A stretch of DNA of 64,000 nucleotides from Cystobasidiopsis lactophilus (taxonomy: Eukaryota; Basidiomycota; Agaricostilbomycetes; Agaricostilbales; Chionosphaeraceae). The stretch spans positions 3,094,677 through 3,158,676 of the forward strand of contig BCIO01000003.1 in the NCBI GenBank assembly GCA_001599975.1. The letters are read 5' to 3'. Within the stretch, counting starts at the first letter, position 1; the number at the start of each line of letters is the position of its first letter. Shown in pieces: positions 20,556 to 32,282 of the stretch. A program made the position numbers and the translations under genes. The notes beneath the pieces are model-generated. The model saw only the letters and a program-made list of their open reading frames with translations, did not search any database and was not told the origin of the DNA.

Positions 20556-23500
20556 ATGGAGGATTGGGCAGACGAGTTTGAGCTTCCTGCTGTGCGAGCG
20601 GGAGCGCCGCTGGTGCTGGCCGCCTCTACGAATACGGGCTCTGGCACGAGCGACACGCAGTCCGACAGCTCCCAGCTCTTCTCTGACCGCGATGACAAGG
20701 ACTGGTCGGTGAGTCGACTGGCACGCGTCCCTCGCCACTCAGCCAATTTAACGGGCTTGGCTGCAGAGCGGCATGCTCGACGACGAGCCGGCCTTCAAAG
20801 TCTCCCAGCCCTTGTCTGGCTTCAGTAGCAACATCATCGACGACGACGAGGACAAGTCGAGCACCCTCAAGCCCGGCCATTCCACCGTCTCCGCCGAGGC
20901 CTTGAGGCAGCTCGCCAGCCTGACCTCCGCCAAAGGCAAGGTCCACCTGCTCGGCACCACCAAGCGGGTGCTCGCAGACTACGGCGACGACGGCCTCGAC
21001 GTGCCACAGGGCCAGGACCTCCACCGCGTCTTGCGCCAAAAGGCCTCCTTCGCCTCGCACCTGTCCATCGACGATGACGGCGACTACAACCACGGCGGCG
21101 CGCTCAGGCCGGCGCCGTCTAGGAACCCAAAGTCGTCCGTCTCCAGCCTGGCCTCCCACCACGAGCAGCAAGAGGATGACGACTTTGAGGGCGCCTTTGA
21201 CCTGCCCGCCGACGTGGACAAGGTCGTCTTGACCAGCAGCACCCGGGCCCGCGCCGGCTCCCTCGTCCACTCCCGCGCCTCCAGCTCCGTCTCAGCCACC
21301 TCCTCCTCGGGCACCGGCACGTCCAAGACCTCGTCCGCCTCAGCGCTCCTCCGGCCCGCCCACTCCAAGCCGCCCAAGCCGCGCACCTCGGCAGCCACCA
21401 CCGTCTTCTCCGGCTCCTCCTCCAAGGACCCGTTCAGCGACGAGAACACACAGGACGACGACGACGCCTTCTTTGAAGACCTGGAGGTGCCGGCCTTTTT
21501 TGGCGCGGCAGCCGCCGGGCGCATGTCGCCCGTCCCTTTTGCTGCCGTCGCCCTCACCGCAGAAGGCAAGCGGCCCGACCTCAAGGCCATCGTTCAAAAC
21601 ACGCTGCAGAGCCGGGCGGCCACAGTGGGCGGCGCCGCGCCGGCTGATCTGCCCGGGCCCACCGATACCAAGCGGTGGCACCACGAAAGGCGGCTGGAGG
21701 TGTTCGAGGAAGGCCTGGAGATCGACGACACCTCGTTCATGAAGGAGAGAGTGGGCGTTCGGCCGACTCCTTCTCCAGCGCCGCCCACTCGCACCTGGCG
21801 GACGCTCATCCACTCGCGAAGCTTTGTCCGAGCCGTTTCGGATGCCTCTGGCTCGGCCCCGCCGCCACCACCGATGCCAACGCCAGCGAGGACGCACCTC
21901 TCAAAATCGCCGTCCGCGACCGTCCTGCCTTCCGCTCCCACCGAGGCCACCAAGATTGGCGGCCGATCCCCTTCCATGCCTACCTTCAAGCCGCCCGCTA
22001 GGACCGAGGCCATCTCCAACCGGACGCTCAAGTACAAAAAGTCGACCCCGCACCTCCAGCAAGCGTCGTCGGAGCACGGCGACACGGCCAGATCCTTGGC
22101 CCGCAAGCGCTCCATGCCCGCTTTGCCTAGGCTCGACCTCGAGCCCGTCGCGTCGACCTCTCGCTTGCCTTCCTTTCCCATCAAAGGCACCCCAAGGCGG
22201 CCGTCACAGCCTCACACCTCCCCGCCTCGGGTGCTCTCTTGGGCGCAAGAGCAGCGAGAGGCCTTGGCTTCACCGGGCATCCCACCGGCCAGGCCTTCCA
22301 CTCCAGCGGGCATGTCGGCTGCCGTTCGCCTCACTTTGCCCACCCTTTCGTCGAAAGCCAAGCAAAAGATGAACTCGGTGGCGGCTGCCGACCCCACTGG
22401 CCGAACCTCGGCGGCTTTGATTGGCACCACCTTTCCTCGAAGCCGCACCCTATCCCTAATCACTCCTACCACTAGCACCTCTTCTTCCTCATTAGCATCA
22501 CCTCTGCCAGCATCCAACATGGTCCGCAAACCCAAGCGGAATCGGACCTATGGCGACGGCACCGAGCTGGACGACTTTGACGACCTGCCCACCAACAAGG
22601 ACACCGAGCGCAGGTTCACCCGGCGGCCGCTCAACAACCGGGCCGCCTCACTAGATACGCTGTCCTTCGCCTCCTCGCCCTCCTCAAAACAGCTCGCGGC
22701 GCAGCACAGCCGGACCATGTCCGCCGCCGTGCCGCCTTCGAACCTCCAATTCACCAGCGTCACCCCGCGCCCGCGGAAGCTGTCAAGCAAGAAGTCGGGC
22801 ATGGCGTTAGGCGCCAACCAAGAGGCGGCCGCCAAGGCGCACAAGAAGAAGTCGGCCATCAAGCCTCAGCTCATCCGCAATCTTGGCAACTCCACCAACA
22901 CCAGAGGTGTGTGACACCCTCTCTTTGAAGTCGATTTCGTTGCTGACTTTTCGATCATCTTCTTCCACAGTCGAGGGCGACATGGTGTGGAACCCGATTT
23001 CGATGAAGTGGGAGGGCAACGAGGTCGCCTTGCAAGCGTTTGACAACGTCCTGGCCTCTTCAGCTCGACCAGCGCTCATCACTCAATATCCTGGCATGGT
23101 CTCGCCGACGTCGACTCGAGGCACGCCTGGCTCCGCCACCACCGCTGGGCTCGGCGGCGTGCGGGTGGTCGGCAACATGATGTTCGATCCCGTTCGCATG
23201 TGCTGGATCAACCTGGACAGCGACGCGGCGGAAGAGGACGAGCTGGACTTTGGTGACGACGAGTCGGAGGCCCCGCTCTCCCACCGTCCCGCTTCCCGCA
23301 CGGCCGACTGGACCACCGCTGCCGACACCGTCAAGCTCAAGGGCAAGGCGTCGTTTGCCTCGACGGCCGGAGCTTCCTTGACTGAAAATCAAGCCGCGGA
23401 GGACAACTTCTCGCGGGCATGTTACGAGGCGGAACAGCGGCATCGGCAGGAGGTCAAGAACTGGCCCGCGCTCACCCACGAGCAAGAGGACGACCACACT

Positions 23501-23668
23501 TATTTATGGGCTATCCGCAAGGTCGGTCGCCGTTCCTTACATTTTGCTCGGATGCTAAGTGGAAACGGCTCGACAGATCATAATGAACGAGCAGTGACTT
23601 TCGACTTTCCGCAGGGCTTTGCCACCATTCTAGAACCGTTTTTATGCACGCTGCACTGTAGACCCTAG
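20556..23668 (+). CDS. byr4: Byr4/Bfa1-like two-component GAP scaffold of the septation/mitotic-exit network
   Basis: Byr4 (fission yeast) and Bfa1 (budding yeast) form, with Cdc16/Bub2, the GTPase-activating complex that holds Spg1/Tem1 inactive at spindle poles. Start MEDWADEFELPAVRAGAPL at 20556, with a first intron near 20709-20765. A very long Ser/Pro/Thr/Ala-rich exon follows, with acidic clusters (NIIDDDEDK, HEQQEDDDFEGAFDLP). The conserved C-terminal part reads AIKPQLIRNLGN, after an intron (22913-22971) VEGDMVWNPISMKWEGNE, VVGNMMFDPVRMCWINLD, LDFGDD, and the charged helix EAEQRHRQEVKNWPALTHEQ then EDDHTYLWAIRK. The two M[VM][WF][ND]P...W blocks are the family hallmark. The last predicted intron (23521 to about 23619) leads to a short tail and stop at 23668, and reading through it stays in frame to the same stop. 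Length about 1,000 residues, larger than Bfa1 or Byr4. Confidence 0.8.
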
Positions 23669-24189
23669 TTACCACGCATTCCTGACCGCGCTCGGGTCTT
23701 TGTCCAATCCGTTCGATGGTTCGGTCGGTATTCGTTCTTCTGCCTCGACCAACTCGTTGGCTTGCGTCTGTTCATCTCTCTCCCTTCGGAGGACTTCTGT
23801 CGCTGGTCTTTCTTTCTTGTCTTCAAGGGATCGACTTGGGTTTGCTGGTCCCGCCGCTGTCCGCGTGCCAACCATTCTTGCGCTCTGGATTATCCTCACT
23901 GCGCTTGTCTGACTGTTTGCTTTTTGCTCCTTTGCCATCAGTCTTCATCTGTTTACAGGCCTCGGCGTCATCCAGTCCGACTGGTTTGGAGCAAGGCCCA
24001 GGTCAAAGACCAGATTACGTCCTCTCGGCCTTTCACCTAGCTAGGCAACTTGCACTACTGCGACAGCTCTTTAAGGTCGAATCGGTACACACTTTACGCA
24101 TGCCAAGCCACGGATGCCCAGCTAGGCAGCCTACTACACGTCAGCGCTGGCTGCTCTTGCTCCAACGATGCTAGGCCGCTCACAACGAA
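23669..24189. other. Intergenic or untranslated region
   Basis: About 520 bp downstream of the Byr4/Bfa1-like gene. Several short open frames exist but none has conserved sequence or good splice structure. It could be long 3' UTR plus upstream exon(s) of the next small gene. Confidence 0.35.
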
Positions 24190-24608
24190 GTCAGAGGACA
24201 TCTGGTGGGGATTAGCAGGTCTGGCGACGACCAAAGCCATTCATGCCATCGAAAATTCCGGCAACCGAAGACCTGGCAAGACCGCCCAGCAACATCAGCT
24301 CGAACAACAGATTTCGCAAAAACTTACCCACGACGCAACCTATGTGGCGACTAGGCATATCGTACAGGCGTTCAAGCAATCTCACTCTCCAAGACCGGTG
24401 CCTCCTGCAGTCGGCCGCATCAAAAGCCGAGGCGAGGCAATGCAAGGGAGTCGGACTCGCAGAAGCGAGCGATCGCCCGCTGTAGATCGAGCTATTTCGC
24501 CGTCATACTCGTCAGGCCAATACTGTGAGTGGCATCGTTTCTAAGATAACCGGTTGATTGACGCTGCCGCGGCCAGCATCGACCCCTTATTCTCGCCACC
24601 AGTACTAA
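24190..24608 (+). CDS. Possible small gene, two 3' exons visible
   Basis: A frame rich in Gln, Arg and Ser (TAQQHQLEQQISQKLTHDA, SRTRRSERSPAVDRAI) runs to a GTGAGT donor at 24525. A 52-nt intron ending in GGCCAG (24576), with a TTGAC branch-like site, joins it in frame to a short exon and the stop at 24608. The join reads SPSYSSGQYSSTPYSRHQY, a continuous Ser/Tyr-rich tail across the splice, which supports a real transcript. I cannot find its 5' end: the only ATG in this frame is at 24440. No family recognised. Confidence 0.3.
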
Positions 24609-24975
24609 ATTAACCTGCTGTTCGATTCCAACCCCTCTTCTCTTGCGGCCTTCTCCATTCCTTCGACCGGCTTCAAGGGCTCCGCAGTCAGGCTGCGATG
24701 GGTGTTTGAGCGGGCAGCAAGCGAGAGGCTTTCGGGAGATGCCACATGCTTGGTGGCGTTCGGCGTTTATCTGCGCAGCTTTGGCGGCCTAATCCAATTG
24801 CAATTCATCTGTCCATTTTCACAGTCTGAAAACCTCAAAGTCAATCTGGACGAGTTGACCGCAGTGCCGCTCCGGCACCAGACCGGTCTTCCAATTTCAT
24901 TACCCCTCGCTTGAAATGCACGCTTCCATTTTCTTGTTTGGTCCATCGACCAGTCCGTGTATATTTTAAAACAAG

Positions 24976-27519
24976 AATGGACGCCCTCAGGACGTGCAGG
25001 ACCCTGAAGCAAGGCGCGAGCCGGATCGCCCAGCAGGTGAAGAACTCTCCCCTTCTGCGCGTCTTCAATTGACCAACTCGATCGATGAACTTTTCTGCAG
25101 AGCAAGACTGTTGCTCTGGCTCCCAAAACGGCAGTGGCACTACAACAGCGTCGAAACTATGGCCGTGTGTTCTCCAGCTTTACCCCGCTCGCTTTGATCT
25201 TGAGCGTGTCTCCGTCCTTCTCTGGTGCTGATGCTCGCCAATGCAGTGCCAGTTGGAACAGACAAGACCACTGCCTTACCCAAGCACTTCATGCTGGACT
25301 TCCTGCCCAACTGCTACCCGGACTTTGACGACTCGATGAAGATGGTCCGCGAGGAAATCAGCAAGATCGTTAGCAAGGTGATTTCCACGCTTATGCACGA
25401 CTTCTATGAGCCATTATTGAACATACTTGTCCTATAGTACCCCGACGACTACTGGAAGGAGAAGGATGACAAGGTGAGCTTCAAGGTGTGCCTGGCTCTC
25501 GGCCACTCGCTGATACCATGGACAGCACGAGTTTCCACACGATCTGACTCGTGATCTGGCTGCTTCTGGCTGGTTTGTTCTGTCTCATTGCCACCCCGCC
25601 TAGCAAAGATTCTGATAAGAAGCTTGCAGGCTGGGTATTGTCATGCCTGAAGGTGACCTGAGTTTCCCCCCTTTCAACCGACCGTAATGCTCAATAAACG
25701 CGTATTTAGAATACGGCGGAGCTGGTAAGATCATCTTCTATGCGGGTATTAAGAGACTGGACTGATTTGCCACCCAAAAGGTTTGGGCATTCGCCACGCT
25801 TGCGTCATGATGCAGACCATTGCAGGCAAGCAGATCCGCTATTTTACTTTTGCTGAACTTTCTGATGCCGCTTTTAACAGAAAGCGGAGGCTCCCTGGCT
25901 GCGGCCTCGTAGGTTCAAATTCGCATTAGCTGGCTCCCCTATGCCTGACGCCCTGTCCAGCTCTGTGCATATGAATATCTTTGGCTTGGAGCCTGTCGTC
26001 CGTTTTGGCACAAAGGAGCAGAAGGACCGCATGCTTCCCGGCATCATCAATGGCACAGAGCGCGCCTGCTTTGGCGTCACCGAACCAGACGCCGGCTCGG
26101 ATACTCTCAAGCTCACGACTAAGGCTGTTCGCAAGGGTGACCGTTACGAGATTACTGGTCGCAAAGTAAGCGTCTAACCGCCAAATGCCGTCGTCGGCTC
26201 ATGCTGACCCTTCTCCCAGATGTGGATTTCGACTGCTCAACAAGCACACAAAATCCTTTTGCTCGCTCGTACTAGTGAGTGTGAAAGAGAGGTTGACCAA
26301 ACCGGATCCTCAGCTCAAGTTATGCTGCAGCTGCTATCGAGGATGTCAAGAAGCCGACCCAGGGCCTTTCGCTCTTTTACACCGACTTCGATCGCACCCA
26401 AGTCGAGACCAGAGAGATTCCCAAGATGGGCCGCGCAGCTGTTGACACTAACTTGCTCTTCTTCGATGGTTGGTCAATTCCGGCCGAAGATCGCATTGGC
26501 GAAGAAGGCGACGGCTTCAAGATGTAGGCGGTTGCTCGAAGAGAAGACAGCAGAGAACTGACCATTGGACCAGTATTATGCACGGCATGAACGCTGAGCG
26601 GGCATTGGTCGCGGTTGAAGCCCTTGGTGTCGGCTACGCTGCACTCCGCAAGGCCGCCATCTACACTCGCGACCGTCATGTGTTTGGGCGACCGATTGTT
26701 CGTCTGTATCATCCTTGAAATATAGCTCTTACTGACGAGCTTGCAACAGGGCAAGAACCAAGGCATCCAGCATCCCCTCGCCGAGGCATGGATGGGCCTT
26801 GAAGCTGCTCGGCTGATGGCCTACACCTCCGCCAAGATGTATGACGATGGAGTCTCTAGCGGTGAATACGCCAACGCGTAGGCCATTTTGTTGTTCCTCC
26901 TTTGTGCTGCGGCGGGCTGATTTGTGACTTAGTGGCAAATACCTGGCGTAGGTCCCGAGAGTGATGCAGCTGCCTATGACTGACTGACACTCGTCATATA
27001 GTGGCGAAGCCGCTTTTACTGTCAGTGTTTTTCTCCGAGCGAAGTCTTTGCAAATTGACATCTTCTGCAGGCGGTTGAGCGAGCCATCCTTTCCCATGGT
27101 GGTGTGGGATATGCGAAGGGTATGCTTTTGATGATGTGAACAGACCTTAGACTGAATTTGGGTCCAGAGTATCACCTGGAGCGCTACGTGAGTTACTGTC
27201 GCTTGACCACGAAACCGTCTCACGCTGATCGGCCGGTCATTTCCACAGTTCCGAGAGGTGTGTTCATCTTTTACCATTGTCTTGCAGCTGCTCATGCTGT
27301 CCGCCCTTCCAGATCATGCTGCCGAGGTCAGACTGTTGGTTCAAAAGGTGTCTGAAGAGGTACTAATCGCTCCTGCTCACAGATTGACCCCAGTATCGGC
27401 TCAAATGGTTCGATCGTACATAGCGCAGGAACTTCTCTTTTCCCTCTTGTTACCAAAGGCTAAAGCTGACCGTCGTGAGATTTATGCAGACGGTTCTCGG
27501 TCAACCCAAGAGTTATTAA
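24976..27519 (+). CDS. Mitochondrial acyl-CoA dehydrogenase
   Basis: FAD enzyme catalysing the first step of fatty-acid or branched acyl-CoA beta-oxidation. Start MDALRTCRTLKQGASRIAQQ at 24976; after an intron the presequence continues to VALQQRRNYG, a basic stretch with an RRxY cleavage-like site, so mitochondrial. The N-terminal helical part (KHFMLDFLPNCYPDFDDSM, YPDDYWKEKDDK) and the central beta domain (FGVTEPDAGSDTLKLTTKAV, ITGRKMWISTAQQAHKILLL) follow. The flavin-binding C-terminal helices read HGMNAERALVAVEALGVGYA, RDRHVFGRPI, LAEAWMGLEAARLMAYTSAK and ILSHGGVGYAKEYHLERYFR. It is split into more than a dozen small exons with 50-80 nt introns. The final exon TVLGQPKSY-stop (27490-27519) matches the usual fungal ending, but the intron before it lacks a GT donor in the right phase; a GC donor near 27422 would work. 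Substrate length class unresolved. Confidence 0.88.
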
Positions 27520-27691
27520 TCACCTCAAGGGCAAGGTATCTGCAAGAAAGGGACACGCGGCGTGCATTGCATCTATATCTAGCATGTCCAGTCGCCAGGA
27601 GACGTGCGAAGGAAGCGTACCACAGAGACGCGCCACTGAGCCCCCCGTCGCCTCAAAATTGGCAGTCTGCGTGTTGCCGGTCTACCGCCAA

Positions 27692-28679
27692 ATGCAAACC
27701 CCCAACCGCTCGCCTGGGCGCGCCATTATCAAGACTCCATCGAAACCTGAGCCCGTCAACTTCGCGCCAGCTCTCCCGACCGCTGTTTTCGCGGCGGACC
27801 CAGCTTTGAAGGCGACTCTTCATGCAGACCAATCCTCGCTGGACTTCGCCCTGCGGAACCTCATAACGGCTAAGCATGAACGCAAAAGAGCACACGAGAG
27901 CACGCTAGCCGAGCTAGCGGAAGAGGGGCGGCGGATGGCGAAGGAGCAGGACCGGCTTTCACAACAGCAGCGGGAAATCGAGGCGACGATAGCCAAGGAA
28001 GGGCAGGAGCGCGACACGGCCTCCCAAAAGGTCAAACAGCTGGAGAGTCGCCAGAGGACGCTTCAAGAGCAGGTTAACACGCTCCAAACGGACATCTCGG
28101 AGTGGAAAGCAAAGGTCAACAATGCCCAGCAGGGTGAGTTTTGTCTTAGTTTCCTGCCCATTCACCATAATAAAACTTGGTCTTCAATCAGAATACGAAG
28201 CCATCAAGCAGTCCATCAAGGAGCAAGAGGCTCGGAATGGGCCAGAGGTCGCGTTGTTTGAAGCTGCACTGGGAGTCAAGCTGCGAGGAAAAGCTCGTCC
28301 GTCTTCTCTCTTCTACCTATCACATTCACTCAGCATGCTCATTCTGAGGGTCAGGCGACCTGGTTTCCTTCACGTTTGTCAACATTGACGCGACGTCCTT
28401 TCATCGCCCTTTTTCTTTCGACCTCGACTTGGCACACGATAGCTTCACAGGTGTGCTCTCACGAACCAAATGTGGTGACATTGTTGATGGGCGAAAGCAG
28501 TGCCCAATTGCTCGCCGTCTCTCCCGCCGACTGTCCTGCAAGCTCAAGTCCACGCGCTCAACGAGTCTAAAGACTTCAGCGCCTTCATCAAGGGGATGCG
28601 CCAGGCCTTCATCGCCTCTCTAGGGACATCAGCGAGCAACACCCGCAAAGCCGCATTAGGCTCCTCGCAGTCGCAGTGA
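27692..28679 (+). CDS. SPC25: Kinetochore Ndc80-complex subunit Spc25
   Basis: Part of the globular Spc24-Spc25 head that ties the Ndc80 complex to the inner kinetochore. Start MQTPNRSPGRAIIKTPSKPE at 27692; the frame is open further upstream but without similarity. A disordered N-terminus is followed by a long coiled coil (about residues 60-170: LAELAEEGRRMAKEQDRLSQ, QREIEATIAKEGQER). The C-terminal RWD-like head reads LFEAALGVKLRGKGDLVSFT, FVNIDATSFHRPFSFDLDL, VTLLMGE, and the last helix LNESKDFSAFIKGMRQAFI. Introns are predicted near 28132-28190, 28293-28353 and 28450-28470, with one further join near 28525-28545 that I cannot place exactly. Stop at 28679. The stop of the AP-3 sigma gene is only 52 bp away on the other strand. 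Confidence 0.85.
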
Positions 28680-28731
28680 GGCAGCAGTAGACCTTGTAAT
28701 CTGTAATTGTTTTATCGCCAGCTTCTCCTCC

Positions 28732-29535
28732 TCACACCCTAGCCCGACTTAATACATTCCCAAACCGGCTGAACTTTTGCCACGACGTGCTGTTGGCCGA
28801 GGAAAGCGCGCCGCCGCCCGACATGAGCCCACCGGTGAGGTCCTCGCTCTGGATGCTCTGCCGCCGCGCCTTCATTTGCATCTTGAAGTTGGCCGCTATT
28901 GCTTCGATCGACGTTTCTAGCACCATGCCGCCCACAATGATGCAGCCCAGCAACAAGTGGACCTGTTGACCGAATGACGCGAAGTGAGCGATCCGCTTGA
29001 AAGCAAGAAAGCTCAGCGAGGACGCACCTCGTCAAAGTGGAAAATGAGATCTAGCTCGCAGACGTTCTCAAAGCAGCGGTCCAGGGACTCGACAAAGACC
29101 TGGAAGCAAAGCTCTCAGCAAAAGGCGAAGGCGACGGACTGTAAGAGCGCTGACCTGAATCAAATCCAGGATGCCGAGCTCTGATTCCGCTTCGTCGACC
29201 ACAAAACAAAAGTAGAGGGTGGCATAGTGGCGATAGACGACCCGGAGCGTGTTGTCCGACTGAGAGGTGGCCTTCGCTTTGCCTTTGCCCGATGTTAGGA
29301 GGTCATAGCCGCCCGGGATGTCGACAAAGTTGCACAGGTCGTCCGACCGAGTGGAGATGAGCTGGAAGACCTTGTTCGTGAGGGCCACCCGGGCGTGCGT
29401 GGGCGGGTAAGGGTCGTAGAACTTGGTGAGCCTGGCTTTCCCCAGGTTGTTCACTGTGGGCAAACTCGGTCAGTGAGAACTGATCTTCTACACAGTAGCC
29501 CTGTCCTCACCTATTAAGACCCCAAGAATCGCCAT
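28732..29535 (-). CDS. APS3: AP-3 complex sigma subunit
   Basis: Small subunit of the AP-3 clathrin-independent adaptor, which sorts cargo from Golgi to vacuole. First exon MAILGVLI, joined across a GTGAGG intron to VNNLGKARLTKFY, the typical sigma opening. Further on come VFQLISTRSDDLCNFVDIPG, a small Lys/Gly/Ser insert (TSGKGKAKATSQSDNT), LRVVYRHYATLYFCFVVDEA, ESELGILDLIQVFVESLDRC, FENVCELDLIFHFDEVHLLL and GCIIVGGMVLETSIEAI. The IPGGYDL loop and LDLIQVFVE[ST]LD are AP-3 sigma features. An extension of about 45 residues after the core (QMKARRQSIQSEDLTGGLMS) is common in AP-3 sigma. Introns are predicted near 29514-29457, 29155-29098 and 29031-28975. Confidence 0.92.
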
Positions 29536-29883
29536 GTCTTCGCTGCTGCAGGCCAAAATGCTCTTGCGCACTGGACGACTTGCTTGTGATTGCTCGCAGA
29601 GCTGTCACGTTGTGAACTCTGTGAAAGACCGAAATGGACCCCCTTGATGATCCCCCTGGTTTCTCCAAACCGCGATTTTGTGCCTGACGGGCGTGGATTG
29701 AGATGTCTAGGCGACGAGACGAGCTAAATGGCTGGCAAACGTGACGATCGGCTGCCGTTGCCTGGGAGCGACAATCTCTCAAGCAGAGACCTCATTTGCC
29801 ACTCGAAATGTCTTTCGAATTGCCCTTGAAGCTTGGCTTTTGTTTGATGCTCTGGTTCTTTGTTGCTCTCTCACCACCAAGAC
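29536..29883. other. Divergent intergenic region
   Basis: 348 bp between AP-3 sigma and the two-TM gene. No gene or repeat seen; presumably a shared promoter. Confidence 0.4.
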
Positions 29884-31010
29884 TATGCGGTTGCTGAGAG
29901 CCGGCAAGCATGCTGTCCACTACACCGCTCTGCTTTTCTTTCTCTATGTCGCCTGCGCCGTGCTATATGCAACCTTGCCAAATTTAGGCGACGAGGATCC
30001 TGCCTCTGCAGCAGTAACACTACGACGGAGAGGCACAGTCTCTCGTGTTTTCCTGTGAGTGCCAAAGCGGGTTAGCAGGTTTATCTGAGTGCTCACGAAT
30101 GCAACGCAGAACGGATCGATTCTTCGCCGGTCCCAGCTACCGCCTGACTTCTAGAGCCTGGCAAGACCGCTACTACAGCATCCTCGAGTTCCAGCCGCAG
30201 AGCAAGTCGCTGGAGAAGTTCCGCGTGAGCGACGCGACTTTCAATTTGGCCCAGCTCCTCCTCCAAGCCACGCCCCTTGAACCCGCCAAGACTGACTTTG
30301 TGGTTACTGTCCCAACCGGTGATTCTGAAGGTAAACCTTAATCGCCTCCCTCCTGTTGTAGCGAATTGCTGAATTTGCATTGTAGGAGTCGGCTTCCCTT
30401 GGTTCTTGCCGTCCGACGCTGTCTATTTTTTCCACCTCGTGTCAGTGAGACATCTGCCCCCCTTCTCTTTCACTATACTGACAATGCTCTGAACAGACAC
30501 CACGACCATGTCCAGCTTGGCATCCAAGTCCGAGTCGATGTTAAATCTGACCTGCTCTACCAGGCGACTTTCCACCCGATCGGCGTGCCCTACTCCCCCA
30601 TCCTCACCCTATCCGTCTCTCGCCAGTCCTTACAAATAGTCGACGCCGAGTTCCCCAGCTCGCCGAGCTCGCTCTCCTTCTCGCGCACCTTCTTCTTCCG
30701 CTCCATCCTCTTCCAAATCGTCCTCGTCCTCCTCTTCTTCGCCCCGCCTCTGGACAACTTCCTCCAGCCTTGGTTGGTTTGGCTCTTACCTCGCTTCATC
30801 ACCTTTTGCGCCTTGCTGTCCATCACCTACGCCCTCAAGCTCGCTTTCGAATCTTGCCACCAACCCCGCCCCGCCGCCCGCGTCTACTTGCCGGAGCACG
30901 ACTCGTCGGAGGAGGAGAAGATCTTTTGGGGCAACCTGTCGTCCCCTTCAGAAGTGGGCAGCGACTCGCCACTGCTAGGCAAACCTCGCATAGAGATCTT
31001 CCACGTCTGA
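29884..31010 (+). CDS. Two-transmembrane-region membrane protein of unknown function
   Basis: Start MRLLRAGKHAVHYTALLFFL at 29884, a membrane helix near the N-terminus. A lumenal or extracellular domain follows: SYRLTSRAWQDRYYSILEFQ, FNLAQLLLQATPLEPAKTDF, then after introns near 30331-30385 and 30443-30498 VQLGIQVRVDVKSDLLYQAT, FHPIGVPYSPILTLSV. A second hydrophobic block (FFRSILFQIVLVLLFFAPPL; WLLPRFITFCALLSITYALK) holds two close helices. The cytoplasmic tail is acidic (EHDSSEEEKIFWGNL). I considered seipin, which also has two TM ends and a lumenal beta domain, but the conserved seipin strand motifs are not visible. Family not recognised. The exon structure near 30056-30110 is predicted. 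Confidence 0.65.
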
Positions 31011-31271
31011 CTTGGCTTCGGCACACATTGTACTTGTATTTGATTCACAGCATAGGGGGGCTCAGGGTGCATTGGGACTTGTCAAGATCATCAAAGGGAA
31101 AGCAAACTGGGAGTTGCGATGGGTCGTCTAGAACATTTCAAAGAGCCAAAACCCCTTGGTCCATGCCCTGTCCAACACACCAAGCCGGCTCCAAGATGCC
31201 ACCCCCAAAGAAGTATAGAACCGTGGTTGAGAAGTCGAAAGAGAAGTGCAAGAGGTGGAGGAGAGGGGAAA

Positions 31272-32282
31272 TCAGTACGCAGCCTCCTGGGAGACTGGCA
31301 CGCCTTGCGCTGCTGCCGGAGGGGGAATCTCTTGGGGCTGCTTGGACTCGGAAACGGGTTGGGCACCGTGGCCAGTCTCTTCTTTTGGTTCGGCAACTGT
31401 TGCGGGAAGCCTTGTGAGCAGAAAGACTACGAGGTCAAGAGGGTGAAGGCAAAAACGCACTGAGGACCTTGTCCGGCAAATCGTGAGTCGGGCCGCTGCG
31501 TCCTTCCGGATCCCACCCGTGCATACTGTGCGTGCCGTCATTCATCAGATCCACTGTAACAATCTAAAAGGAGGAAAAGCGGCGCACATCTTGACCTTGA
31601 TGCCGAGCACACCCTGGCGGAGGAGGACGTGGCGGACGGCGGTGTCGACAAAGTCCTTGGCGGGCTGGCCGGAGTGGATCATGAAGCCGTCGGTGAACTT
31701 CATCGACTTTGCGCGGGCGGCCCGGAGCTTGCCCGACACGACAACCTCGCAGCCCTTAGCGCCCGACTCCATGATGAAGCGGAGAACACCGTAGCAGGCT
31801 CTGTGTCATCGAAACGGCTTTGAGCACTGAAATGTGGGTGCTTAAAGGAGGGCAGCCAACGCACCTGCGGACGGCCAGACCACCCAAAAGCTTGTATCGC
31901 AGGGACTCGCACTGGGCGACGGCGGACAGACCACGCATGGCGACCTGTGCACAAAACATGGCTGTCAGTCACACATTATAGATCTACCAAAGGCAAGGGC
32001 ACAACGCACCTTCTCGGCGTAGAGCTCGACGGAGCCCTCTGAGAACTTGAAGCGCTTTTGGACCAAAGCGGTGAGCTCGCGGATGCGCCTGCCCTTCTCG
32101 CCGAGGACCTCCTGGGTGTGGGTGGCGCGGATGATGATCTCGGTGCGGGCGTGGGTGACGCGCACCTCGCAGCCGGAGTAGCCCTCAGAGGAGAGCTCGC
32201 GCATGAGGAACTCGGACAGCTCGGCGTAGAAGACGCCGTCGGCCACGAACTTTCTGCGCTTGGAGATGACTGAGGAGGCCAT
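31272..32282 (-). CDS. RPS3: 40S ribosomal protein uS3 (Rps3)
   Basis: Small-subunit protein at the mRNA entry channel. Start [20 protein letters not shown] at 32282. KH domain with GEKG in [20 protein letters not shown]. Then [80 protein letters not shown]. The C-terminal part is split across two more introns and reads [25 protein letters not shown], then a Glu/Gln/Pro-rich tail ([20 protein letters not shown]) to the stop at 31272. Introns are predicted near 32010-31945, 31866-31806, 31595-31525 and 31460-31398. The divergent tail after PDKVL is longer than average. The leader on the coding strand is pyrimidine-rich (CTTCGCTCCCTCTCTCCTCC near 32320), as usual for ribosomal protein genes. 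Confidence 0.96.

Noticed and set aside
21084-22862. Long open frames antisense to the Byr4/Bfa1-like gene
   Set aside because: They are shadows of a GC-rich, biased coding exon and show no family similarity.
24595-24640. tRNA-like T-loop sequence GTTCGATTCC
   Set aside because: No matching A box or acceptor-stem pairing within 60-90 bp upstream; chance match.
29884-31010. Seipin
   Set aside because: Two membrane ends and a middle lumenal domain fit, but conserved seipin strand motifs were not found.
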